In this document: in pieces, positions 38,670 through 48,071 of the stretch | How the letters are laid out: every line of letters starts with the position of its first letter | How positions within the stretch are numbered: the first letter of the stretch is position 1 | Assembly: GCF_016617715.1 (NCBI RefSeq) | Contig: NZ_CP067225.1 | Span: 2,982,001 to 3,046,000, forward strand | Reading direction: 5' to 3' | DNA length: 64,000 nt | DNA from: Paracoccus sp. MC1862 | GTDB taxonomy: Bacteria; Pseudomonadota; Alphaproteobacteria; Rhodobacterales; Rhodobacteraceae | Translations under genes and position numbers: made by a program | Notes under the pieces: generated by a model | Seen by the model: only the letters and a program-made list of their open reading frames with translations | What the model was told of the DNA's origin: nothing | Database searches by the model: none

Positions 38670-39037
38670 GCCGCGGCCCCCAGAGCGGCGTCGATCTGGG
38701 TCATCAGGCGCGAGAAGTCGATGGGCTTGGGGTGATAGTCGTCGCAGCCCGCCGCCAGCGCCTTTTCCCGGTCGCCGGCCAGCGCGTGCGCGGTCAGGGC
38801 GATGATCGGGATGGCCGCCGTCGCGGGGTCGTCCTTGAGCCGCCGCGCCACCGTCCAGCCGTCCATCACCGGCAGGTTCATGTCCAGCAGGATCACCTGC
38901 GACCGGGCCGCCTGCGCAGCGTCCAGCCCCGCCTGCCCGTCATGGGCCAGCGCGACCTCGTGCCCGCGCCGGGCCAGGCGGCGGGACAGGAAGTCCCAGA
39001 TCTCCGGCGTGTCCTCGACCAGAAGCAGCTTGGCCAT
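38666..39037 (-). CDS. single-domain response regulator (CheY/DivK-like)
   Basis: 123-residue receiver domain without an output domain. Acidic pocket LLVEDTPEIWDF, phosphoacceptor Asp in QVILLDMNLPVMDGWTVARRL (about residue 52), conserved Thr in IIALTAHALAGDR and Lys in DDYHPKPIDFSRL. It probably takes phosphate from the hybrid kinase encoded directly upstream; the two share a base at 39037. The CBS protein follows. Confidence 0.9.
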   Translation of the reverse strand: MAKLLLVEDTPEIWDFLSRRLARRGHEVALAHDGQAGLDAAQAARSQVILLDMNLPVMDGWTVARRLKDDPATAAIPIIALTAHALAGDREKALAAGCDDYHPKPIDFSRLMTQIDAALGAAA

Positions 39038-42000
39038 CAGCCCTGTCCTTTCACCCGTGCCTTTTCCCGCTCGCCGGCGATGCGCTTCAATTCGTCCAGC
39101 AACTCCTCAACGCTCTCCTCGCCCGGCTGGATCACCTGCCGCACCTGGTCGCGCAGGCGGGCGCGGTCCTCGGGCGACAGGCCGCCCTCGGTCAGCGCGA
39201 TGACGGGGATGCGCCGCAGGTCGGGGTCGCGGCGCAGTTCGCCCAGAAGCGCAAAGCCCCCGACCTGCGGCAGGTCCAGGTTGACGAGGATCAGGTCGGG
39301 CCGCCGCTCGGCCATGCGGGCGTGGGCCGGCCCGGCGGCCTCGGCCTGCGCCATCTCCCAGCCCTCGCCTTCCAGCAGGCGGGCGAGTTCCTCGCGCGCG
39401 GGGGCGTCGCCCTCGACCAGCAGCGCCAGCCCCGCGGGCGGGGCCGAAGGCAGGCGGTGGCGGTCCACCGTCTCCTTGAGCCGCTGCCAGTCCACGGGCT
39501 TGGTCAGGTAGTCGGCCGCCCCCAGCGAATAGGCCAGCCCCGTTTCCCGGATCATCGACACCATGATGACCGGGATCTCGGTCAGATCCGGGTCAGCCTT
39601 CAGCGCCGACAGCACCGCCCAGCCATCCATCCGCGGCATCATCACGTCGAGGATGATGGCCGAGGGCGAAATCCCGCGCGCCAGCGCCAGCCCGTCCTGC
39701 CCGTTCGCGGCCGTGGCGACCCCCAGCCCGTCGCGACCGAGGAAGCGCACCAGGAGGTCGCGCATATGCGGGTCGTCGTCGATCACCAGCACTTGGCCGC
39801 CGGTCGCCTCGCCCACGGCGGGGGCAGCGTCGGAGCCTTCGGGATGGCGCAGGTCGGCGGGCAGGGTCAGAGTGAAGACCGTCTCCATCCCCTCGGCGCT
39901 GTCGACGGCGATCGATCCGCCCAGCATCTCGGCGAAGGCCTTGGTCAGGCCAGCCCCAGCCCGGTGCCGCCGAAGCGGCGGGTGGTGGACACGTCGGCCT
40001 GGGTAAAGCGCTGGAACAGCTTCTCCTGCTGCTCGGGCGTCATGCCGATGCCGGTGTCGGCCACGCGGAAGACCAGCCGCCCGCCCGTACGCCGGGCGCT
40101 CAGCGTCACCTCGCCGCCCTCGGTGAACTTGGCGGCGTTGGACAGCAGGTTGAACAGGCATTGCCGCAGCTTGACCGGGTCGGATTGCATCGCGCCGAGG
40201 TCGGGGGCGAGGTCCGCGGCGAAGCGGTTGTCCTTCTTCGCCATCAGCCCCTCGACGGTGGTGCAGACCTCGTCCAGCAGGGGAGCGAGGTCGAAGGCCT
40301 CGACCTCGACCTCCATCTTCCCCGCCTCGATCTTGGACAGGTCAAGGACGCCGTTGATCAGCGACAGCAGGTGCCGGGCGCTGACCTCGATCTTGCCCAG
40401 GTCCTCGGCCATGTTGCCCGCGGCCTCGCCCAGGTCCTCGGCCTCCTCCTCCAGCAGTTCGGCATAGCCGATGATGGCCGACAGGGGCGTGCGCAGCTCG
40501 TGGCTCATGTTGGCGATGAACTGGCTTTTCGCGCGGTTGGCCTCCTCGGCGGCCAGCTTGGCGGCGGCCAGATCCTCCTCGCGCCGCTTCTGCTCGGTCA
40601 CGTCCCAGGTGATCCCCAGGGCATAGACGCCGCGCCCGAAGGGCCGCCGCTCGACCGAGCCGCGCAGGACCGCCCAACGCACCTCGCCGTCCCGCGTGCA
40701 CAGGCGGAATTCAAGGTCGAACTCGCCCTGCTCGCGGCGGGCCAGGGCCAGGACCTCGGTCACGCGGGGGCGTCCCCGGGATGCAGGCGGGCGAGGAAGT
40801 CGGCGGCGGGCAGGTCGGCCTCGCCGGGGTGGAGGTCGAGGTCGAAGAGTGCGCAAAAGCCCTCGTCCGCCTCCAGCGTCTCGCGGTCGAGGTCCCAGGT
40901 CCAGGACCCGATGCGGGCGACCTGCAGGGCAAAGCGCAAGCGGCGCTCGGCGGCCAGCGCCCGCGCCTCGGCCTGGCGCTGTGCGGTGATGTCGGTGTTG
41001 GTGCCGAACCAGCGGGTGATGCGGCCGTCCTCGTCGGGGATCGGGACGGCGCGGGACAGGAACCAGCGATAGCGCCCGTCCTGCCCGCGCAGGGGGAAGG
41101 TGTCCTCCCACACGGTCCCGGCCTCGATGGCGGCGCGGTAGGAGGCTTCGGCCCGCTCGACATGGTCGGGGTGATGCAGGGCGCGCCAGCCCCATCCCTC
41201 GGCCTGGCCGGGCGTGGTGCCGGTGTAGTCGTGCCAGCGGCAGTTGAACCAGTTGATCGCCCCGGTCGCATCCGTGATCCAGGTCAGTTGCGGCAGGTTC
41301 TCGGCGAAGTCGCGGAACTCCTCCTCGCGGTCGCGCAGGGCGGCCTCGGCCCGCCTGCGGCGCAGGTATTGCGCCGCCTGCTGGCCGATGGCCGAGGCGC
41401 TGTCGATCAGGTCGTCCCCCGCTTCGACGGGGCGGTCGGCGTAAAGCTCGATCACGCCGAGGACGCGCCGCCCGAGGCGCGCCGGGATGGCCAGCGCCGA
41501 AACCAGCCCCGCCGCCCGCGCCGCCGCTTCCCGGCCCTCGGGGGGGTGTGCAGGATCTCGCCTTCCTCCCAGGCGCGGCCGGGCAAGTCCTCGCCGCGGT
41601 CGAGCGTCAGGGCCATGGTCTGCCCGGCCAGCGCGCCCGCCTCGAAGCCCGGCGCGGTCCAGCTGGCGGTCGCGGTCAGCTGCCGCTCGCGGTGGCTCAC
41701 GTCCCAGAAGAAGCCCGCCTGGAAGCCGAGGCTGCCGCCCACCGCCGCCAGAAGGCGGGCAAGCACCTCCTCGGGTTCGGCCATGCCGGCCAGCACACGG
41801 CTAACGGTGACCTGCAGCGCCAGCCGGTCCGAGGCCCCGCCCAGCTGCGCAGTATCGACCAGCGTGACCACGCTGCCCGCGATCCGGTCGCCGTCCCGCA
41901 GTGGCCAGGCGGAATATTCGGCGGTGAAGAAGCTGCCGTCGCAGCGCCACAGGACCTCGTTCGACAGCCGCACCGCCCGCCCCGTCATGCGGGTGGCGAC

Positions 42001-42258
42001 CATCGGGCAGGCCGATTGCGGATAAGCCGAGCCGTCGGGATGGCTGTGGTGGATCAGGTCGTGCATGTTGCGCCCCAGCACCTCGTCCGCGGCATAGCCC
42101 AGCATCGCCAGGCAGGCCGGGTTTGCATAGGTGCAGCGCCCCTCGTCATCGAGGCAGTAGAGCCCGAACCCGAGCGCATCGAGCGCGGCCCGGTCGGGGA
42201 AGGGTCCGCAGGCAGTGGGGGCCGGAGTGGCAGGGTCCAAGGTGGCCTCGTGCGGCAA
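39037..42258 (-). pseudogene. large PAS/GAF hybrid sensor histidine kinase, three frameshifts
   Basis: One protein of roughly 1070 residues spread over four frames. In order: PAS (LGFGLYCLDDEGRCTYANPA), a GAF-like domain, PAS ([20 protein letters not shown]), a further PAS/PAC, HisKA H-box ([20 protein letters not shown]), HATPase (N and G boxes ending FGGTGLGLA), a receiver (VLVIDDDPHMRDLLVRFLG; Asp in IILDVMMPRMDGW) and a second receiver. Frames break in a G7 run (about 41540-41546), a G5 run (about 40766-40770) and near 39949, each fixed by one added C on the coding strand. The start is uncertain (TTG 42258). The genome copy is either inactivated or mis-sequenced. Confidence 0.75.
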
Positions 42259-42422
42259 GGATTGGCGGGGCTCGCCTCAACCCGGTGCGCGGCCAGCCGT
42301 TCCGGGGAAGTTATGCGGGCGGCGCATTTTGCCCGCGTCAGGAGCCGGGCCGTTCCTCCATGTCGAAAACGCCAGCCGGCATAGGGATGTCGCGTTTCAG
42401 AATGGAATCCGTCGGTGTTCGG

Positions 42423-42680
42423 ATCGGTGTCCCGGCAGATCAGCGGCGCAGGCGCTTGTTGGCATTTCCGGCCGAGCCTTTACGCCAGGGCGACGGTGCC
42501 TCGCAGAACCATGCCAAGCATGCCGACCTGCTGAAGACCATCCGGAAGATCATCAGCCTGTCCGTGTTCGGCGTGCTTTCATGGCTCTATCTGGACGATA
42601 ACCCGACCCGCCAACATGGTGCGGGTTTCTCCCTGATCTGCTCGGGAGCATGGATTGTCCTTCACGGCCGGTACTCGATC
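42423..42680 (+). pseudogene. DUF486/DMT-family transporter fragment
   Basis: Within a longer open frame, LLKTIRKIISLSVFGVLSW, LYLDDNP and QHGAGFSLICSGAWIVLHG match the last two membrane segments of DUF486 (DMT-type) small transporters. The upstream part is present only as a short match (GVPADQ) and is scrambled. The first two spans are absent. It lies directly in front of the Bcr/CflA remnant. Confidence 0.5.
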
Positions 42681-42690
42681 TCCGCCCAGG

Positions 42691-43660
42691 ATGGCGACGC
42701 TGATGGCATGGGCAGGGATCGCCGCTCTTTCCATGAACGTGTTCCTGCCGTCGCGGCCGGCGATGGCGCGGTATTTCGGCGTTGAATACGGACTGATGCA
42801 GTTGTGGGTCTCGGCCTGTCTCGGTGCCTCGGCGGTGGTGCAGTTGCTCGTCGGGCCAATCAGTGATCGCTGGGGACGCCGCCCGGTGATGCTGGGCGCC
42901 TTGGCGATCTTCCTGGCTGCGACCGCGGGGACGCTGCTGGCGCCGACCGCGGGTTGGCTCCTGGCCATGCGAATGATCCAGGCGGTGGTGACCACCGGGC
43001 CGGTGCTGTCACGCGCCGTCGTGCGCGACATGGTGTCCGGCCCTGCGGTCGCAAGCCGGATCGGCTGTGTCACCATGGGCATGGCGGTCGTCCCGATGCT
43101 GCCCCCCGTATTGGGCGGCGCGCTGGATCAATTTTGGGGCTGGAAGGCCAGCTTCACCGCGACGCTCGCCTTGCGGGCCTTCTTCGCTTATCTGGACGGC
43201 GCACCGTTCGTGGGCGAGACAGTGTTCCGGCTCACCCCTGCCGAGGTGGGCTACTGGTTTGCCGCGCCTCGGTCGGCTATCTGCTGGGCAACTTCGCTTC
43301 AGGCCGCTGGTCGATCCACCTCGGCATGGACCGGATGATCCTGTGGGGCGCAGGGGTGACGGTGGCCGCAGTGTCGCTGACCGCCGATCTGGCACAGTTG
43401 CACCACCCGCTGATGTTCTTCGGGGCAGGAGCGTTCATGGGGCTGGGGAATGGCATGGTCCTGCCGAACGCGAATGCCGGCATGATGAGCGTGCGCCCCT
43501 AGTTCGCAGGCACCGCTAGCGGGCTGGAGGGCGCAATGGCGGTCGCGGGCGGGGCGGCGCTTGCCGGCTATTTCCTTGTGTCGGGTGCGGGGGTGACGCC
43601 GCTGCTGGTTTTCATGCTGCTGTCCGCACTCGGGTCCTGCCTGGCCTGCCCTGCTGGGGT
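42691..43660 (+). pseudogene. Bcr/CflA-type MFS drug exporter remnant
   Basis: From ATG 42691 (MATLMAWAGIAALSMNVFLP) the first six spans are readable, including the loop GPISDRWGRRPVMLGALAIF. About 40 residues appear deleted after SFTATLAL, joining directly to FFAYLDGAPFVGETVF. One base is missing near 43267, after FAAP, and the frame resumes as VGYLLGNFASGRWSIHLGMD. An in-frame TAG at 43500-43502 replaces a likely CAG between MSVRP and FAGTASGL. The 3' end fades at about 43660 near an IS3 remnant. Clearly dead. Confidence 0.78.
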
Positions 43661-43689
43661 GGTCCCTTTCCGATCTTGGTGCATGACGG

Positions 43690-44961
43690 GTGCTGGCGCC
43701 ATGCTCCGGGTGGCGAAGGCGGTCCCTGCGGGACCTCGGGAGCGGGGGGCCGCTCGCCCGGGGAGGAATGCGGGCGCTTTGTGGTGCAAGGGCGGCGCCC
43801 CGCCGCGAGGACGATCTTCGCCGCGGCGAGGCTGCAGAGGATGTCGCCGGTGAGCCGCTCGTCGCGCAGCTTGGCGGTGAAGCTCTCGCAGCGGCCCGTC
43901 GTCGGGCACACAGTCCCCCGGACCGTTTCCTGATCCTCCTCCCTCCCCGGGGGATCCAGGCTCGACAGAGGCCGTTCCGGCGCCGGCCGCGGCGATCCGG
44001 TCGCGCAGCGCGGTGGCCACGAACGCCGGGCCGTTGTCCGGCCGGACAGGGCCGGGCACGCCGCGGAGGAGGAACCGGTCCGGCAGCACGTCGATGACAG
44101 CCGGCGCGTTCAGCTTGCGGCTGAGCCGGAGCGCCAGGGATTCCCGGGCGAACCCGCCGATCAGGTCGCGCATGCGGAACTTCCCGCCGTCACGGGTCCG
44201 GGCCGCGACGAAGTCGCAAGACCGGACGTGGTCTGGACGCGCTGGCCGCAGACGGAGGCACGATCCGTCGTCGCGCCGGAGCCGCGCCTTCCCCGGTTGC
44301 GGCGCAGGCGCCGTCAGCCCCTCCCGCCGCCGGCGACGCAGGCCTCGCCCCCTCGCCGCGCGTCACGTTCCCCGTCCGGCCGGCATGCCCGAGCAGGGCC
44401 GGGATCCGCCGCTGGCCGCAGCGCCCCTGCCGGGCGGCAAGCGCAACGATGCCGGCAGTCAGCGCCTCTTCATCGGCCCGTCCGCGCGGCACCTTCCGGC
44501 TCGGGTCGAGCGAGGCGGGCCGGGCACGCGGCAGGCGAGGCGCGCCGAGACACGGAACTCCTGCCGGACCTGCCCGATGCAGGCACGGCGACGCGCGGGG
44601 CCTGGAAGTTGCCCGAGGCGTTCGGCCACAGGCCTCACCACGCAGGATCAGCTTCTCCGGCGTCAGGCCGGAGACGGCCTTCCGCAGCCGCCCGTTCTCC
44701 TTCTCCCGCTCCTTCAGGCGTTTGACCCGATCGCTCTGCAGCCCGCCGAACTCCTTGCGCCACCGGGAGCAGGTCAACTGCGCCACGCCGATCGAGCGCA
44801 CCGCCCCGGCCACCGACCGGCCCCGCGACACCAACACGCCGACCTGCCGGAGCCTGGCCACGATCTCCTCGGGTTCGTGCTTCTTCCGGGACATTCCGCC
44901 GGCCTCCATCCGGCTCGAAAGCCTGCGTCAGGGAGGACCACTTTCAGGGGGCGGACCACAT
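43690..44961 (-). mobile_element. IS3-family (IS407-like) remnant
   Basis: On the minus strand OrfA begins MSRKKHEPEEIVARLRQVGV (44894) and continues AVRSIGVAQLTCSRWRKEFGG, the IS3 OrfA helix-turn-helix and leucine-zipper type. OrfB is broken into short frames: LALRLSRKLNAPAVIDVLPD, FLLRGVPGPVRPDNGPAFVA (DDE second Asp) and ESFTAKLRDERLTGDI, plus a PHSSPG end. Many frameshifts make it inactive. The right end near 44961 reads TGTGGTCCGCCCCCTGAAAG inward, fitting an IS3 terminal repeat. Confidence 0.78.
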
Positions 44962-45475
44962 GGAGAACTGAAGAGGAAGCCTTGCGAATGAGACGTGGAG
45001 GACGTGTCGTGCAGCCTGCTCATGGGCAGGTGAGTGAACGCCATTCTCGGGATCCTCCACTGGCACCACTGCGCAAGCTCAACTTGCCGGTAACCCTCCC
45101 GATAACTGAGTCCCCGATTTCGCCAGCAAGGATGCGGGGATATTCCAGCAGGCTCTGGGAATGCACTCTGTTGTCCGCTGAGACCACAACGCCGGTCTGC
45201 AGGTTGGGTGCGCCTCCGTGGATCGCAGCCATGCAGAGGTTGCAGCGGATGCGCCCGGGCGCGAGGTCATGCAATGCGTCGCGGTGCCGTCGGGGTCGCA
45301 ACGCTCTCATGGATCAAGGGCCTTGGCCGCTGGCTTCTGCGGCGGCTGGACGGCGCTTTCAGAAAAGGTAGCCTTCAGGCCGCCCGAATACGGGCGTAAA
45401 GTAGTAAGACACTGAATTTAAATGATTAAATTAGTACGCGCTGCGAGCACCACCTGCTATCAGGCTCCGGGGCGG
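44962..45475. other. spacer with an unrecognised 96-codon frame
   Basis: About 510 bp. The minus strand has an open frame at 45020-45310 (APGRIRCNLCMAAIHGGAPN... ending SREWRSLTCP) that I cannot assign. A plus-strand frame overlaps it. Near 45390-45430 the sequence becomes AT-rich (TAAAGTAGTAAGACACTGAA and TTTAAATGATTAAATTAG), unlike its surroundings, and could be a promoter remnant or a junction. Confidence 0.4.
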
Positions 45476-45958
45476 ACGAGGCGAATGACACCGAACTGGC
45501 CCAGGCGATCGTTCGCTTCTGGATCGAAGGTGCCGCAGCCGGCTACATCCTCATTGCCCTTAGTTCTTGATCTGCCGCCGCCAGGCGTTGCGGCGCTTGT
45601 CGCCGCGTGGATGGGGATATTCTTTCTGGTCTCGACCTGGCTCTTTGCAGCCATCCGCCGCGATCCCGGTGTCCGGCACCGGCGGCGGGCGCTGGCGATG
45701 CTCAACGACTACGGCAGCACGGCCTTTGTCCTGTCGATGGGGACAGGATCCTGCTGCCGATCTTCATGGTGCTGATCTGGATCACGCTCGGATACGGGAT
45801 GCGCTACGGCCCCCGGTATCTGCTGGCGAGCACCTTCAGTGCCTTATTTGTCATCGCCACCATCACGATGTTCTCCGATTTCTGGCGCGCCCAGCCCTTC
45901 ATGGTGGCGACCTTCATCCTGGCGGCGGCCTGGTTCCGGCTTACGCGCATGTCCTGCT
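45476..45958 (+). pseudogene. N-terminal membrane fragment of an RpfC-like sensor kinase
   Basis: Three frames give a consistent but broken membrane region: ELAQAIVRFWIEGAAAGYIL, then WMGIFFLVSTWLFAAIRRDP and RRRALAMLNDYGSTAFVLSM, then LPIFMVLIWITLGYGMRYGP and RYLLASTFSALFVI. The TLGYGMRYG and MLNDYGSTAF stretches resemble the input domain of RpfC-type hybrid kinases. No HisKA or HATPase domain follows; the sequence changes at about 45940 into the ABC transporter. Probably a recombination junction. Confidence 0.5.
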
Positions 45959-47546
45959 GATCCTCGCCATTTTCCTCGCGCTTGAGGTGGCGGTGATTGC
46001 CCTGCCGATCGGCTTTGCCCTGATCCTCGACGAGGTGGCGGCGGCGGCAAATGTCGACCTGCTCACCATCATCGCGCTGGCGCTCCGCCTGCTTCTCGCG
46101 CCGCCGGTCGCGCAGGGATTTGCAAGCGCCTGGGCAACTATGATTCTCGGCACCAGCCTGACGCTGCAGTGGAAGGTCAGCCTCTTCGACCAGATGGTGC
46201 GCCTGCCGCTTGCCTTCTTCACCAAGCGGCACATCGGTGACGTCGTCTCGCGCTTCGGCTCGACCGACGCGATGCAGCGCACCCTGACGACGCGGGCGAT
46301 CCAGTCGATCATCGACGGCATCATGTCGGTCACGCTGGTGGTGATCATGTGGCTGTATGGCGGCTGGCTCATCTGGACCGCGATTGCCAGCCTCGGCGCC
46401 TATATCGCGCTACGCCTGACCTCGTACCGCGCCTATCGGGCGATGTCCGAGGAGGCGATCCTGCACGCGGCGCAGGAAACCACCCATTTTATGGAATCGG
46501 TGCGCGGCATCGGCAGCGTCAAGGCGATGAACATTGAGGGGCGCCGCCGGGGCACCTGGATCAACCACCTGATCGACCGGGTGAATGCCGAGCTGCGGGT
46601 CCAGAAGATGGATGCCGCTTTCGTGGCCGCAAGCTCGGGCCTCTTCGGCTTTGATCGCATCCTAGTCATGACGCTTTGCGCCCGGGCGATTCTGACCGGT
46701 GACCTCACGGTGGGCACCCTGGTCGCCTTCCTCGCCTACAAGGACCAGTTCGCCACGCGGGTGAACGCGCTTGTCGATACGGCGCTGCAGTTCCTGATGA
46801 TGTCGCTGCACGGCGAACGCATCGCCGACATCGCGCTGGCCGAAACCGAGGAACCCGATCCGCCGACAGCACTTCCTGCGCGGATCGGCTGGAAGGCGGC
46901 TTCGCTGGAGCTGCATGACGTCTCCTTCCGCTACGCGCCGGGCGACCCCAAGGTGCTGTCGGACTTCTCCCTTCATGTCCGCGCCGGAGAATGCTTGGGC
47001 ATCACTGGCCCGTCGGGGGTGGGCAAATCCACCCTTCTGGCGATTATCGCGGGCCTCGCGCGTCCCACGCAGGGGCAGATGCTGATCGACGCCATCCCGC
47101 TCGGGCGGAGGGGGCTTGCGGCTTACCGCGACCGGATCGGCTGCGTGCTGCAGGATGACCGGCTGTTTGCCGGTTCCATCGCCGACAACATCGCCGGCTT
47201 CGATCCCGAGGCAGGCCGGGATGCGGTTATCGCTGCAGCGCGGATGGCCGCGATCCATGACGAGATCGAGGCCTTCCCCATGGGCTACGAGACCCTGGTG
47301 GGCGACATGGGAGGCGCGCTTTCCGGCGGTCAGCGCCAGCGGCTGTTTCTTGCCAGGGCACTTTACCCGCGCCCAGGCATCCTGATCCTCGACGAGGAAA
47401 ACGAGCGCGCGATCAACGCCGCCGTCCGTCGGCTCGACATCACCCGCATCGTCGTGGCGCACCGCCCCTCGACCCTCGCCGCCACCGACCGGGTGGTGAG
47501 CCTGGGCGAGGTCCGGGGCGAGGCGTTCGTGACGGCCGCGGAATAA
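45942..47546 (+). pseudogene. peptide-exporting ABC transporter (CvaB/RaxB type), truncated
   Basis: About 535 codons covering the membrane domain and the ATPase of a bacteriocin-type exporter. LQWKVSLFDQMVRLPLAFFT, KRHIGDVVSRFGSTDAMQRT and AAQETTHFMESVRGIGSVKA are typical of CvaB/RaxB-like permeases. The ATPase has Walker A (GPSGVGKSTLL), signature GALSGGQRQRL, Walker B ILILDE and the H-loop VVAHRPS. The N-terminal C39 leader peptidase is absent. At 47391-47404 LILDEENERAIN lacks about eight residues, which removes the D-loop. The frame is open to the stop, but no proper start exists. Precursor peptides follow. Confidence 0.7.
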
Positions 47547-47584
47547 CGACCAGCCTGGCCACCAACCGGAAGGAGAAAACCGTC

Positions 47585-47752
47585 ATGGACGTCATCAAGC
47601 GCATCGCCCCCGACAGAAAGCAGGGCGAACTGACGCCGCTTCTCGAGGCGCATCTCGACAGCATGTCGGGTGGGGCGAACCCCGGATTGGGCTGCGCCCA
47701 TATCTCGACGGGCTGCAACGAGACCCACGACAGCCGCACCCAGTGCAGGTAA
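47585..47752 (+). CDS. double-glycine-leader precursor peptide A
   Basis: 55-residue peptide with a strong ribosome site (AAGGAG 9 bp before ATG). The leader ends LLEAHLDSMSGG, the double-glycine form cut by C39 peptidases. The 25-residue core begins ANPGLGCAHISTGC and ends NETHDSRTQCR, with three Cys plus Ser/Thr. It resembles a bacteriocin/RiPP precursor substrate of a radical SAM enzyme and a CvaB-like exporter. Leader and core C-terminus match peptide B. The frame is intact, unlike most neighbours. Confidence 0.72.
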   Translation: MDVIKRIAPDRKQGELTPLLEAHLDSMSGGANPGLGCAHISTGCNETHDSRTQCR

Positions 47753-47774
47753 GCCGCCGGCAGGAGAGACGGAC

Positions 47775-47984
47775 ATGACCACGCGTTCCACCTATGGCCG
47801 CCTGATCGGCGGCATCACCGGCTCGGGCGAGCCGGCCGCTCCGCTCACGCAACTCCTCGACGAGCATCTCTCCGAGGTCTCGGGCGGGCGTTGTGGCTGT
47901 AGGCACAGTTCAAGTTCCAGCCACATGTCGACCATCTCGGGAACCAACCACGATTCTCGAACCGACTGCACCGTTCAGCGCTGA
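47775..47984 (+). CDS. double-glycine-leader precursor peptide B
   Basis: 69-residue peptide 22 bp after peptide A, with AGGAG upstream of ATG 47775. The leader contains APLTQLLDEHLSEVSGG. The 31-residue core begins RCGCRHSSSSSHMSTISG and ends TNHDSRTDCTVQR. Against peptide A, conserved elements are L-L-x2-H-L-x3-SGG in the leader and HDSRT-x-C in the core, so the two are paralogues. The Ser run and Cys residues are plausible modification targets. Function unknown; a modified antimicrobial or signal peptide is inferred. Confidence 0.72.
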   Translation: MTTRSTYGRLIGGITGSGEPAAPLTQLLDEHLSEVSGGRCGCRHSSSSSHMSTISGTNHDSRTDCTVQR

Positions 47985-48071
47985 GGCGCCGGGGAGGGTG
48001 TGGTTCATGCCGCGCCCTTTACCCCAGACCGTCGCCTGTTGCGGCAGGCTTGCTTTCCGAAAGAGATCCCG

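Noticed and set aside
41540..41546. G7 run in the hybrid kinase as a phase-variation switch
   Set aside because: Two more frameshifts in the same gene would also have to be corrected, so a single switch cannot restore it.
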